The notes under the pieces: generated by a model
What the model saw: the letters and a program-made list of their open reading frames with translations, nothing else
Databases searched by the model: none
Told to the model about the DNA's origin: nothing
Source: CAYJFG01 sp051881695
GTDB taxonomy: Bacteria > Bacillota > Clostridia > Oscillospirales > Acutalibacteraceae
Direction of reading: 5' to 3'
DNA length: 38,953 bases
Assembly: GCA_051881695.1 (NCBI GenBank)
Contig: JBJEQJ010000022.1
Span: forward strand, 1-38,953
Part shown: positions 1 to 6,616 of the stretch, in pieces
How the letters are laid out: the number at the start of each line of letters is the position of its first letter
Numbering within the stretch: the stretch's first letter is position 1
Program-made: the position numbers and the translations under genes

Positions 1-50
1 ACGAAAAATCTGACGGCGCAATATGCACAAACGATTTAATCAGTGTTTCC
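1..50. mobile_element. end of a first MITE-like element copy, cut by the window edge
   Basis: Positions 1-50 match positions 177-226 at all but two bases, a direct repeat offset by 176 bp. The stretch ends in a terminal motif (GATTTAATCAGTGTTTCC, 33-50) that is the near-reverse complement of the start of the next copy at 55. It abuts that copy across TTAA (51-54). The rest of this copy lies left of the window. No coding potential was seen. Confidence 0.6.
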
Positions 51-54
51 TTAA

Positions 55-226
55 GGAACCACTGAATAAATCACGCTGAAAAGCTGTTTGCACATCTTGC
101 TTGCATATTTTCCGCCGGTTTGCCCAAAAAATCCTCGTAATGCGATAGCATTACTGCGGTTTATTTGCGCAATCAAACGAAAAATCTAACGGCGCAATAT
201 GCACAAACGATGTAATCAGTGTTTCC
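55..226. mobile_element. MITE-like non-autonomous palindromic element
   Basis: This is a roughly 172-bp element without an ORF. Its left end (GGAACCACTGAATAAATC, 55-72) is an imperfect inverted repeat of its right end (209-226). Sub-terminal sequences are also related in inverted orientation (gcaaaca/tatgca/cggcg blocks near 90-115 and 185-207). A small perfect hairpin (GTAATGC-GATA-GCATTAC, 137-154) sits near the centre. It is preceded by TTAA and followed by CTAA, so a TA- or TTAA-type target site is possible. The MITE call is inferred from architecture; no transposase is present to identify the mobilising family. Confidence 0.6.
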
Positions 227-246
227 CTAATTTTTATCTGCAAATA

Positions 247-279
247 ATTGTAGCATATATTAGCCTGTTATGCTACAAT
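247..279. repeat. perfect 11-bp inverted repeat upstream of the DUF6062-type gene
   Basis: ATTGTAGCATA (247-257) and TATGCTACAAT (269-279) are exact reverse complements with an 11-nt spacer. The arms contain TTGTAG and TACAAT, but these are 20 bp apart, too far for a normal sigma-A promoter. It could be an operator or a transcribed hairpin. No T-tract follows, so it is not a standard terminator. Confidence 0.55.
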
Positions 280-348
280 TAAAACAGCAACAGGCTGTGA
301 AATGCCTGTTTTTGAATGGAAGTAAGCCGAAAAGAAAGGAAGAGCGAT

Positions 349-1050
349 ATGAGAGAAACCATATGCACAATACCGATAAACGATGTGTTCGCCCCAAAGG
401 ACGGGTGTCCGATTTGCCGTATGCGTGATATGCTGGAGAAAAACTATGTGGAATATATAACAGGCGCTGCAATGATGGAGCCTGACGTTCGCATTGAAAC
501 AAACGAAAAGGGCTTTTGTCATCATCATTTTGAGATGATGGTGCAAAACGGAAAAAGACTGCAAAATGCGCTCATACTTGAAAGTCATCTTGAAAAGATA
601 ATTAACGATTATTTCCCCGAAAAGGCAAAGAGCAAGCCGGATAAAAAAAGCCTTGCCGGTCTTGCCGGTATGGAGAAAAGCTGCTTTGTCTGCGACAAAA
701 TAGCCTGGGGTATGCGTCATATGTTTGAAAGCATTTTTAAAAGCTACGAAACAGACGCAGAGTTTAAAAAGCTTTTTAACGAACAGGAATATATATGCCT
801 GCCGCACTACAGGGAGCTTATGACGCAGGCAATTTCCAAAAACGGGATAGCTTCAAAATATCTGTCTGATTTCAATGCGGACGCTTCATTGCTTGTGCGA
901 AGGTATTTAACGGAGCTTAAGGCTGATGTTTCGCACTTTTGCGCTATGTTTGATTACCGCAACCGAGGCGGCGACTGGGGCAACAGCCGTGACTCGGTAG
1001 AACGTGCGGTGGCGTTTTTATCATCAAGAAAAATAAACGCAGAGGAATAA
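349..1050 (+). CDS. DUF6062-type protein with two CxxC/CxxH modules
   Basis: The 233-residue product appears soluble, with no signal peptide or membrane segment. The start was chosen at 349 because AAAGGAAG lies just upstream; an in-frame ATG at 316 would add 11 unsupported residues. The N-terminus (MRETICTIPINDVF) and the Cys pattern resemble my memory of the clostridial DUF6062 family, whose function is unknown. The protein contains two similar modules: C20-x2-C23 then C57-x2-H60, and C112-x2-C115 then C150-x2-H153. Spacing between the halves is almost identical (34 and 35 residues), which suggests an internal duplication with two metal sites. It is transcribed toward the YbaK-type gene and shares a bidirectional terminator with it. 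The reading frame is secure; a specific role cannot be given. Confidence 0.85.
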   Translation: MRETICTIPINDVFAPKDGCPICRMRDMLEKNYVEYITGAAMMEPDVRIETNEKGFCHHHFEMMVQNGKRLQNALILESHLEKIINDYFPEKAKSKPDKKSLAGLAGMEKSCFVCDKIAWGMRHMFESIFKSYETDAEFKKLFNEQEYICLPHYRELMTQAISKNGIASKYLSDFNADASLLVRRYLTELKADVSHFCAMFDYRNRGGDWGNSRDSVERAVAFLSSRKINAEE

Positions 1051-1105
1051 CCGCCGTTTTTATAAACCTACGAACAATTAAAAACATATAAATACAATAT
1101 ACAAA

Positions 1106-1154
1106 AAGAACCCGACCAAAGCAGACAGAAAAAATCTGTTTTGGACGGGTTCTT
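1106..1154. terminator. bidirectional terminator between convergent genes
   Basis: A long hairpin has outer arms AAGAACCCG (1106-1114) and CGGGTTCTT (1146-1154). Inner pairing continues through CCAAA and GCAGA with one A:A mismatch, and the loop is 1126-1134. T-rich sequence follows on the plus strand, and A-rich sequence precedes it, giving Ts on the minus strand. It lies between stop codons at 1050 (+) and 1169 (-). Confidence 0.85.
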
Positions 1155-1168
1155 ATGTTGTTTTTAAT

Positions 1169-1648
1169 TTACTGCGTTTCTTTAGCTATGCTTTCAAACT
1201 GCGCCCTTGTAAGCTTTGCAAGGTCCTTTGGAGAAAGCTCAACCTGATAGCCTATTTTACCTGCGCTGAAAAAGATTTTCGGAAGCTGCTCGGCTGTCTT
1301 ATCAACAGTTAAGGGAAATGCTTTTTTCATTCCTATCGGCGAACAGCCGCCGTGAATGTAGCCTGTAAGCGGCTCAAGCTCCTTAGATTTTATCATATCA
1401 ACAGATTTTTCGCCTACAGCACGCGCCGCCTTTTTTAAGTCAAGCTCTTTATGTACGGGCACCATAAAAACATAATTTTTCTTGCTTTTGCCTACCGTTA
1501 CAAGAGTTTTAAACACACTGTTCAAGTCCTGCCCTAAAGCCTGTGCAACCTCAACTCCGCTTAATGCGCCGCTTCCCTTATAGCAATAGCTTTTGTATTC
1601 AATCTTTTTTTGGTCTAAAATTCTCATCACGTTAGTTTTTTCTTCCAC
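1169..1648 (-). CDS. ybaK: YbaK/EbsC-type Cys-tRNA(Pro) deacylase
   Basis: The 159-residue protein has the length and motifs of the YbaK/ProX editing fold. A conserved Lys region (SVFKTLV, near residue 47) and the GGCSPIGMKK loop (near residue 100) are both visible. Family members hydrolyse Cys-tRNA(Pro) mischarged by prolyl-tRNA synthetase, acting in trans in the cytoplasm. The gene is second in a minus-strand unit, 13 bp after the stop of the orphan membrane-domain gene. It is probably transcribed from the promoter at 2176-2204. Other INS-superfamily deacylases have a similar fold, so the exact tRNA specificity is inferred from family resemblance. Confidence 0.9.
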   Translation of the reverse strand: MEEKTNVMRILDQKKIEYKSYCYKGSGALSGVEVAQALGQDLNSVFKTLVTVGKSKKNYVFMVPVHKELDLKKAARAVGEKSVDMIKSKELEPLTGYIHGGCSPIGMKKAFPLTVDKTAEQLPKIFFSAGKIGYQVELSPKDLAKLTRAQFESIAKETQ

Positions 1649-1661
1649 AAATAACGCCTCT

Positions 1662-2144
1662 TTACTTTTTTGCCTGAGATACCCTGAAAATTACTCCCAT
1701 TAATATTACGAAAAAAGGAATTGTAATATAGCCTGCCGTCACTATAAAGGCAAAAAGCACCGTGTTCCGGATGCTTAAGATTGACAGCACAAGCACAGCC
1801 GCCATAAAAATGCCCATACCGCCGCTTATAAGCTTAATTTCCTTTGTATAGCTTATCGGCTCAAGCTCAACCTTTGGCTTGTAAAAATAAGCAAGCACAA
1901 TGTAAATTATTCCGGAAAGTATAAGTCCTGCCTCACCGCTTAAAGCAAGCAATATTATTGTTGCCATGCTAATAAGGGCTCTGGGTAGAATTACGTTCAG
2001 ATTTTCCTTAATCCAAAAAAGCTGTGCCTTTGGATTGTAGGAATTATTTTGAAATATGTGCATAAAGTATTTTATTGCAAATACCGAGCTTAAAGCATAG
2101 GTAAGGTAAAACAGTACCGTAACTGTTATTGTCAGCGCATCCAT
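1662..2144 (-). CDS. orphan membrane protein resembling the N-terminal domain of clostridial MurF
   Basis: The 160-residue protein has four predicted membrane segments: about residues 5-25, 50-85 (probably a hairpin), 108-125 and 130-152. The start at 2144 follows an AGAGGA ribosome binding site. An upstream in-frame extension to 2204 would overlap the promoter and was rejected. The segment HIFQNNSYNPKAQLFWIKEN, and later PISYTKEIKL, resemble the membrane-anchor domain that precedes the ligase domain in some clostridial MurF proteins (a family pattern from memory). The ATP-binding GxxGKT region and all ligase domains are absent: the frame stops after about 160 residues and ybaK begins 13 bp later. 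It may be a truncated remnant or a free-standing membrane partner. Confidence 0.7.
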   Translation of the reverse strand: MDALTITVTVLFYLTYALSSVFAIKYFMHIFQNNSYNPKAQLFWIKENLNVILPRALISMATIILLALSGEAGLILSGIIYIVLAYFYKPKVELEPISYTKEIKLISGGMGIFMAAVLVLSILSIRNTVLFAFIVTAGYITIPFFVILMGVIFRVSQAKK

Positions 2145-2175
2145 AAATGTTATCCTCTTCTGTTTGTTTATTATA

Positions 2176-2204
2176 AGTATAGCACATTTCAGGCATATAT
2201 ACAA
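2176..2204 (-). promoter_or_regulatory. sigma-A type promoter for the membrane-domain gene and ybaK
   Basis: On the minus strand, TTGTAT (2204-2199) and TATACT (2181-2176) are separated by 17 bp. It lies about 30 bp upstream of the chosen start at 2144, which supports that start. Confidence 0.6.
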
Positions 2205-2221
2205 TGCACTTTAATAAGGTG

Positions 2222-3454
2222 TTACTCAAAAAACTCTATTGTTCTTTGGTTCATTTCATTAATATCCGGCATAGGAATCTCCATAGAATCAACGCTGTAT
2301 TCGCTCTTCATTTTAAGTATTCTGTAAACTGCCTCGTCAAGCCTTTCCATACTCAGGGTTTTGTCGTTTACTGCCTCCGTTATTTTGTCAATTACAGCCG
2401 TTACATTGTCGTATTCAAAGCAGACAAGAAGCATATCACACCCGGCGTTAAGCGCCAGCACAGCTGCATTTTCAATGGAATAGCTTTCTGCTATTGCTCC
2501 CATTGTAAGGTCGTCCGTAAATACAACGCCGTTAAAGCCCATATCATCTCTTAAAATGCCCTGTACTATTTTTTCGGAAAGGCTTGCCGGGTAATCCGGG
2601 TCAAGCTGTGTGCAAAGAATATGCGCCGCCATAATTGCCGGCACGTTATTTTCAATAGCCTTTCCAAACGGCAGAAGCTCCGATTGTTTCAGCTCGTCGT
2701 ATGTCTTGCTTACAACAGGCAGGCTGTAGTGTGAATCGGCGTCTGTGTCGCCGTGGCCGGGGAAATGCTTTGCAACTGCTATTGCACCGCCGTCCTTGAT
2801 ACCCTTTAAATTTGCTATTCCGTAGCTGCACACCTGCTGTGCAGTTGTTCCGAAGGCTCTTTCACCTATTACCGTATTATCCGGATTTGACCAAATATCC
2901 AGAACCGGCGAAAACCCTGTGTTAAGCCCGAAAGCGTTAAGCTGCTGTGCAATGTTGATTCCTGCGCTATAGCACAGCGTATCGTTCTCACTTTGTGCAA
3001 GAGTGTATGCACCCGGCATACTTTGCACGTCATACGGCATACGGCTTACCATGCCGCCCTCCTCGTCCATTCCGATAAGGACCGGTATATTGTTTGACTG
3101 CGACTGTGCCTTTAAGCTGTTTGTAAGCTCTGTAAGCTGCTTTGCACTTTCAATATTATGTGAAAAAAGGATAAGTCCGCCAACCTTTAAATCGTTTATA
3201 AGGCTTTCGGTTTCCTGCGTTGTCGTAGTGCCGCTGAAGCCTGCGGTAATAACCTGTCCGGCTTTTTCTGCCAGAGTCATATTATCTACCTGTTTTTGTA
3301 TTTCGTCCTCTGTCGGCGGCTGAGTTGCCGGTTGGGTTGCAGAGGAGGCGCTCGGTTCAGACGGCTCTTTACTGCCGGTGCAGCCTGCTGCGGCAATGAT
3401 TATAAGCAGAAGCAGACAGAATAATACTGATGAAAAAATTTTTTTGTTTTTCAT
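2222..3454 (-). CDS. nagZ: GH3 beta-N-acetylhexosaminidase, NagZ-like lipoprotein
   Basis: The product has 410 residues when started at 3454, where AAAGG lies 8 nt upstream; an in-frame start 13 codons earlier lacks this support. A type II signal peptide (MKNKKIFSSVLF...IAAAGC) has its lipobox Cys at residue 25, so it is predicted to be a lipoprotein on the outer face of the membrane. A low-complexity Ser/Pro/Thr linker follows (about 28-50), then the GH3 barrel. The NagZ signature KHFPGHGDTDADSH starts near residue 229 with the catalytic Asp-His dyad; the nucleophile Asp is in FTDDLTMG near residue 314. Family members remove terminal GlcNAc from muropeptides or other glycans. There is no C-terminal GH3 domain, as expected for NagZ. 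It has its own promoter at 3511-3539. Confidence 0.92.
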   Translation of the reverse strand: MKNKKIFSSVLFCLLLLIIIAAAGCTGSKEPSEPSASSATQPATQPPTEDEIQKQVDNMTLAEKAGQVITAGFSGTTTTQETESLINDLKVGGLILFSHNIESAKQLTELTNSLKAQSQSNNIPVLIGMDEEGGMVSRMPYDVQSMPGAYTLAQSENDTLCYSAGINIAQQLNAFGLNTGFSPVLDIWSNPDNTVIGERAFGTTAQQVCSYGIANLKGIKDGGAIAVAKHFPGHGDTDADSHYSLPVVSKTYDELKQSELLPFGKAIENNVPAIMAAHILCTQLDPDYPASLSEKIVQGILRDDMGFNGVVFTDDLTMGAIAESYSIENAAVLALNAGCDMLLVCFEYDNVTAVIDKITEAVNDKTLSMERLDEAVYRILKMKSEYSVDSMEIPMPDINEMNQRTIEFFE

Positions 3455-3510
3455 TTTATGTAGCCTTTCTTGTATTGCATAAATTACGAGCACTGCGCTC
3501 TTTTGTTCAT

Positions 3511-3539
3511 ATTATATTATGTAATAAGCTGCCGGTCAA
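3511..3539 (-). promoter_or_regulatory. sigma-A promoter of the nagZ-like gene
   Basis: On the minus strand, TTGACC (3539-3534) and TATAAT (3516-3511) have a 17-bp spacer. The -35 box lies 20 bp from the edge of the four-way-junction palindrome. That palindrome is therefore outside the nagZ transcript if this promoter is the one used. Confidence 0.75.
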
Positions 3540-3559
3540 GAAGTGTAAACACACAAACG

Positions 3560-3649
3560 GCGGCAGCCGGCGTATGCACAGCTGTGCATACGCCACCCGG
3601 TCCTGCGGACCGGGTGCAAGGCAGACTTTGTCTGCCTTGCGGCTGCCGC
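3560..3649. repeat. perfect 90-bp four-way-junction (cloverleaf) palindrome
   Basis: An outer stem GCGGCAGCCG (3560-3569) pairs exactly with CGGCTGCCGC (3640-3649). Inside it three hairpins follow with no unpaired base between them. Arm 1 is a perfect 24-bp palindrome (3570-3593; GCGTATGCAC stem, AGCT centre). Arm 2 is CACCCGGTCC-TGC-GGACCGGGTG (3594-3616). Arm 3 pairs CAAGGCAGAC (3617-3626) with GTCTGCCTTG (3630-3639) around TTT. All four stems are 10 bp without mismatch. The region is far more GC-rich than its flanks and has no credible ORF. It lies between the rubrerythrin stop and the nagZ promoter. Its function is unknown; see findings. Confidence 0.95.
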
Positions 3650-3691
3650 AAAGCTTAAAACGAGCGCCTTATTAAAAATTTACATCGGAAA

Positions 3692-4231
3692 TCAGTAGTT
3701 TTCCGCCTTCAGCTCAAAAAAAGCCTGAGGCTTTTTGCATACGGGGCAAAGCTGCGGCGCAGACTTGCCGATGTGGATATGTCCGCAGTTTTTGCATACC
3801 CATACCTGCTCGCCGTTTCTTGTAAATACCTTGCCGTCCTTAATATTCTGCAAAAGCGTCTTAAAACGCTCTTCATGAGATTTTTCAATCCTTGCTACTA
3901 ATTCCATAATTATTGCAATCTCATCAAAGCCCTCTTCTCTTGCTGTTTTTGCAAACTCCTTATACATAACGGTCCATTCATAGTTTTCGCCCTGCGCCGC
4001 CTCTTCAAGACATTGTGCAGTTTTCGGCATATTTCCACCGCTTAAATATTTAAACCATATTTCTGCGTGCTCCTTCTCGTTGTTTGCCGTTTCCTCAAAA
4101 ATATCGCCTATTTGTTCGTATCCTTCTTTTCTTGAGGTATTGGCAAAGAAGGTGTATTTGTTTCTCGCCTGACTTTCACCTGAAAACGCCGTGAGCAGGT
4201 TTGCCTGTGTTTTGCTTCCGTTAAATTCCAT
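3692..4231 (-). CDS. rbr: rubrerythrin
   Basis: The 179-residue protein has the usual rubrerythrin length and two domains. The N-terminal ferritin-like four-helix part (about 1-140) carries di-iron ligands in SGESQARNKYTFF, in ETANNEKEHAEIW and in the second ExxH-type motif RIEKSHEERF. The C-terminal rubredoxin-like Fe(Cys)4 domain has CKNCG and CPVCKKP. Rubrerythrins reduce hydrogen peroxide in the cytoplasm of anaerobes using electrons passed through the rubredoxin site. The start at 4231 follows an AAAAGGAGG site. It seems monocistronic; no clear PerR box was identified. The cloverleaf palindrome begins 43 bp after its stop codon, so it may lie in the 3-prime untranslated region of this mRNA. 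Confidence 0.96.
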   Translation of the reverse strand: MEFNGSKTQANLLTAFSGESQARNKYTFFANTSRKEGYEQIGDIFEETANNEKEHAEIWFKYLSGGNMPKTAQCLEEAAQGENYEWTVMYKEFAKTAREEGFDEIAIIMELVARIEKSHEERFKTLLQNIKDGKVFTRNGEQVWVCKNCGHIHIGKSAPQLCPVCKKPQAFFELKAENY

Positions 4232-4374
4232 AGCATTACTTGCCTCCTTTTTATATATTATTATTTATCCTTAAAGCATTTATACTGCAAAATATACTTA
4301 AAAACGTAAATTTCATTGTCATAGGCAAAAAGAAAAACTTTTTTTAATGCAGGTATTTTCTTTTTTGCAAAGAG

Positions 4375-4383
4375 TGCTATAAT
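4375..4383 (+). promoter_or_regulatory. extended -10 promoter element upstream of trkH
   Basis: TGC-TATAAT is an extended -10 box about 39 bp before the trkH start. The region expected to hold the -35 box is poor (ATTTTC), which is typical of extended -10 promoters. Confidence 0.5.
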
Positions 4384-4421
4384 AGCAATGGTAAAAATTT
4401 TCTGGCAATATGGAGATAATT

Positions 4422-5762
4422 ATGATTTTTAAAAAACTAAAGCTTACGCAGGCTCAGTTCATTGCATACAGCTTTCTGTTATTGATTTTATTAGGCTCGT
4501 TTTTGCTTTGTCTGCCGATATCCTCAAAAAGCGGAGCGTGGACTCCTTATATAGACTCTCTGTTTACATCAACCTCGGCGACCTGTGTTACGGGGCTTGT
4601 TGTATATGACACCTTTACGCACTGGTCTTTTTTCGGACAGCTTGTAATTTTATTGCTTATTCAAATAGGCGGTCTGGGACTTATGACCTTGGTTACAATG
4701 CTCTCTATCGCTATAAAACGTCATATAGGACTTTATGAAAGAAAGCTGTTAATGGAATCTGCCGGTACGCTGAAAATTGCCGGTGTTGTTGCGCTTATAA
4801 AGCGAATTTGTGCAGGCACCTTCATTATAGAGGGAGCAGGAGCCGTTCTGCTTTCATTTCGCTTTATACCGGATATGGGTGTTGCCGAAGGTATTTTCAA
4901 TGCAATCTTCCACAGTATATCGTCCTTTTGTAACGCCGGATTTGATTTAATGGGTAGATTTTCTCCCTTTTCCTCATTAACACGCTACCAAAGCGACCCG
5001 CTTGTTAATATTACCGTTATGCTGCTTATCATACTCGGCGGCTTGGGATTTTTTGTCTGGAGCGATATTTCCTGCAACCGCTTTCATCTTAAAAATTTAC
5101 AGCTTCATACAAAAATAGTCCTTGCGGCAACTGCTTCACTGCTTTTAATAGGCTTTGTCGGCTTCTTCACGCTTGAATATAACGGTGCATTCAAGGATTT
5201 AAGCTTTGGTGATAAAATTATGGCGGCGTGCTTTCAAAGCGTAACACCCAGAACGGCAGGCTTCAATACGGTAAACCTTACCGAGCTTTCAAGAGGCGGC
5301 AATATATTAACCGCTGTGCTTATGTTTATAGGCGGCAGTCCGGGTTCAACCGCCGGAGGTATAAAAACGACCACTTTTTTTGTTCTTGTGCTTGAGGCGT
5401 TTGCATATGCCAGAGGTAAAAATCAGGTGACTATATTTAAAAGAAGATTTGATTTTTCCACGCTGTCGCAGGCAAGTGCAATTTCTACAATTTATCTTAT
5501 AGTGTGTATATTGTCGTGCATTATCATTTGTGCGACAGAGCCGTATTCCTTTGAGGACACCCTGTTTGAGGTTGTTTCCGCTATAGGAACGGTCGGACTT
5601 TCAAAAGGTATTACGCCACAGCACGGAATGCTGACAAAAATAATTCTGGCAGTACTGATGTTTTTCGGAAGATTAGGCGGACTTACGTTTGCGCTTATGT
5701 TTGCCAAAAAGAAAGCGAGCGTTCCAATAAACAGACCGGCAGATAAAATTATTGTCGGATAA
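4422..5762 (+). CDS. trkH: TrkH/KtrB-type potassium uptake channel subunit
   Basis: The 446-residue integral membrane protein belongs to the superfamily of K+ transporters with four pore-loop repeats. Filter-like segments are visible in TSTSATCVTGL, FCNAGFDLMG, VTPRTAGFNT and the C-terminal SAIGTVGLSKG. The invariant SPGSTAGGIKTTT segment also matches TrkH/KtrB. It forms the K+-conducting subunit and needs a cytoplasmic TrkA/KtrA ring, which the next gene encodes. The start at 4422 is preceded by GGAG; the ATG at 4410 overlaps that site and was not chosen. The length is closer to KtrB than to the longer proteobacterial TrkH. Transport may be coupled to Na+ as in Ktr systems, but that is not readable from sequence here. 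Confidence 0.94.
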   Translation: MIFKKLKLTQAQFIAYSFLLLILLGSFLLCLPISSKSGAWTPYIDSLFTSTSATCVTGLVVYDTFTHWSFFGQLVILLLIQIGGLGLMTLVTMLSIAIKRHIGLYERKLLMESAGTLKIAGVVALIKRICAGTFIIEGAGAVLLSFRFIPDMGVAEGIFNAIFHSISSFCNAGFDLMGRFSPFSSLTRYQSDPLVNITVMLLIILGGLGFFVWSDISCNRFHLKNLQLHTKIVLAATASLLLIGFVGFFTLEYNGAFKDLSFGDKIMAACFQSVTPRTAGFNTVNLTELSRGGNILTAVLMFIGGSPGSTAGGIKTTTFFVLVLEAFAYARGKNQVTIFKRRFDFSTLSQASAISTIYLIVCILSCIIICATEPYSFEDTLFEVVSAIGTVGLSKGITPQHGMLTKIILAVLMFFGRLGGLTFALMFAKKKASVPINRPADKIIVG

Positions 5763-5783
5763 GAAATTAATGCGGAAAGAGCA

Positions 5784-5811
5784 TTGTTTTAAAAAAATTT
5801 TTTGATATAAT
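5784..5811 (+). promoter_or_regulatory. probable promoter of trkA
   Basis: TTGTTT (5784-5789) and TATAAT (5806-5811) have a 16-bp spacer, and a TG precedes the -10 box. This suggests that trkA can be transcribed separately from trkH. Confidence 0.55.
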
Positions 5812-5851
5812 ATAGATTATATTATTATTGTAATATGAAAGGCAAACGGTT

Positions 5852-6502
5852 ATGAAATCTTTTTTAGTTATAGGTATGGGCAGATTCGGCAGCAAGCTTG
5901 CCAAAAAGCTTTTGCAGCTTGATAACGATGTTATGGTTGTGGACAAAAGCGAAGAAAAAATAAGCTCGGTAATCAATGACTTTACAGATGCACAAATAGG
6001 CGATTGCACCAATCCCGCCGTTTTGGAATCACTGGGCGTAAATAATTTTGACGCCTGCTTTGTTACTATCGGCGACAACTTTCAGTCATCGCTGGAAATA
6101 ACCTCTCTTTTAAAGGATATGGATGCAAAATATGTTATTTCAAAGGCAAACAGCGAAATACAGCGCAAATTCCTGCTTAGAAACGGTGCCGACGAGGTTG
6201 TATATCCCATAAAAGAAATTGCCGAAAAGCTTGCAATACGCACAAGCGCAAACAATCTGTTTGACTATGTTGAAATTAGCTCGGATTTTTCAATATCGGA
6301 AATAGCCGTTCACGAGTCCTGGATTGGTAAAAGCATTGCAAATATAGATGTACGCAAAAAACATCATGTTAATATTCTTGCAATAAAAAAAGACGGCGAG
6401 CTTATGCCTATGCCCGGAGCAGATTATGTTTTTGAGAGAAACGACCACGTTGTAATACTTGCAAAAAGTGCAGATATTTTTAAGCTTTCCTCAAAAATAT
6501 AA
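5852..6502 (+). CDS. trkA: TrkA/KtrA-type regulatory subunit of K+ uptake
   Basis: The 216-residue cytoplasmic protein has one RCK unit. The N-terminal Rossmann fold (about 1-130) opens with VIGMGRFGSKLAKKL, a GxGxxG nucleotide-binding motif, and has the acidic residue closing strand 2 in MVVDKSEE. A TrkA-C domain follows (about 140-216; ISEIAVHESWIGKSI...VILAKSADI). Single RCK proteins of this size are usually called KtrA and form an octameric ring gating KtrB in response to nucleotides. The gene lies 89 bp after trkH, has AAAGG upstream of its start and ends before a bidirectional terminator. Confidence 0.94.
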   Translation: MKSFLVIGMGRFGSKLAKKLLQLDNDVMVVDKSEEKISSVINDFTDAQIGDCTNPAVLESLGVNNFDACFVTIGDNFQSSLEITSLLKDMDAKYVISKANSEIQRKFLLRNGADEVVYPIKEIAEKLAIRTSANNLFDYVEISSDFSISEIAVHESWIGKSIANIDVRKKHHVNILAIKKDGELMPMPGADYVFERNDHVVILAKSADIFKLSSKI

Positions 6503-6563
6503 TAAGTAAAGCTGAATAAAAGACAGCAAAAAAGTCCTTTAATCAGCGTATTATAGGTAAACG

Positions 6564-6608
6564 AAAAAAGGCGTGCAGTTGATGCTTAAATTCAACTGTA
6601 CGCCTTTT
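6564..6608. terminator. bidirectional terminator between trkA and glnS
   Basis: GGCGTGCAGTTGA (6570-6582) pairs with TCAACTGTACGCC (6592-6604), with one G-T wobble. An A-tract lies 5-prime and TTTT lies 3-prime. It sits between the convergent stops at 6502 and 6617. Confidence 0.88.
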
Positions 6609-6616
6609 AAAAATAT

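Noticed and set aside
1..226. CRISPR-like repeat
   Set aside because: There are only two copies, the repeat is about 50 bp within a 176-bp offset, and no spacers or cas genes are present.
268..807. 179-codon frame antisense to the DUF6062-type gene
   Set aside because: It lies wholly opposite a gene with conserved motifs, lacks a ribosome binding site and has no recognisable domain.
3430..3675. Plus-strand frames through the cloverleaf palindrome
   Set aside because: Their peptides are translations of the inverted repeats, with no start signal and no family resemblance.
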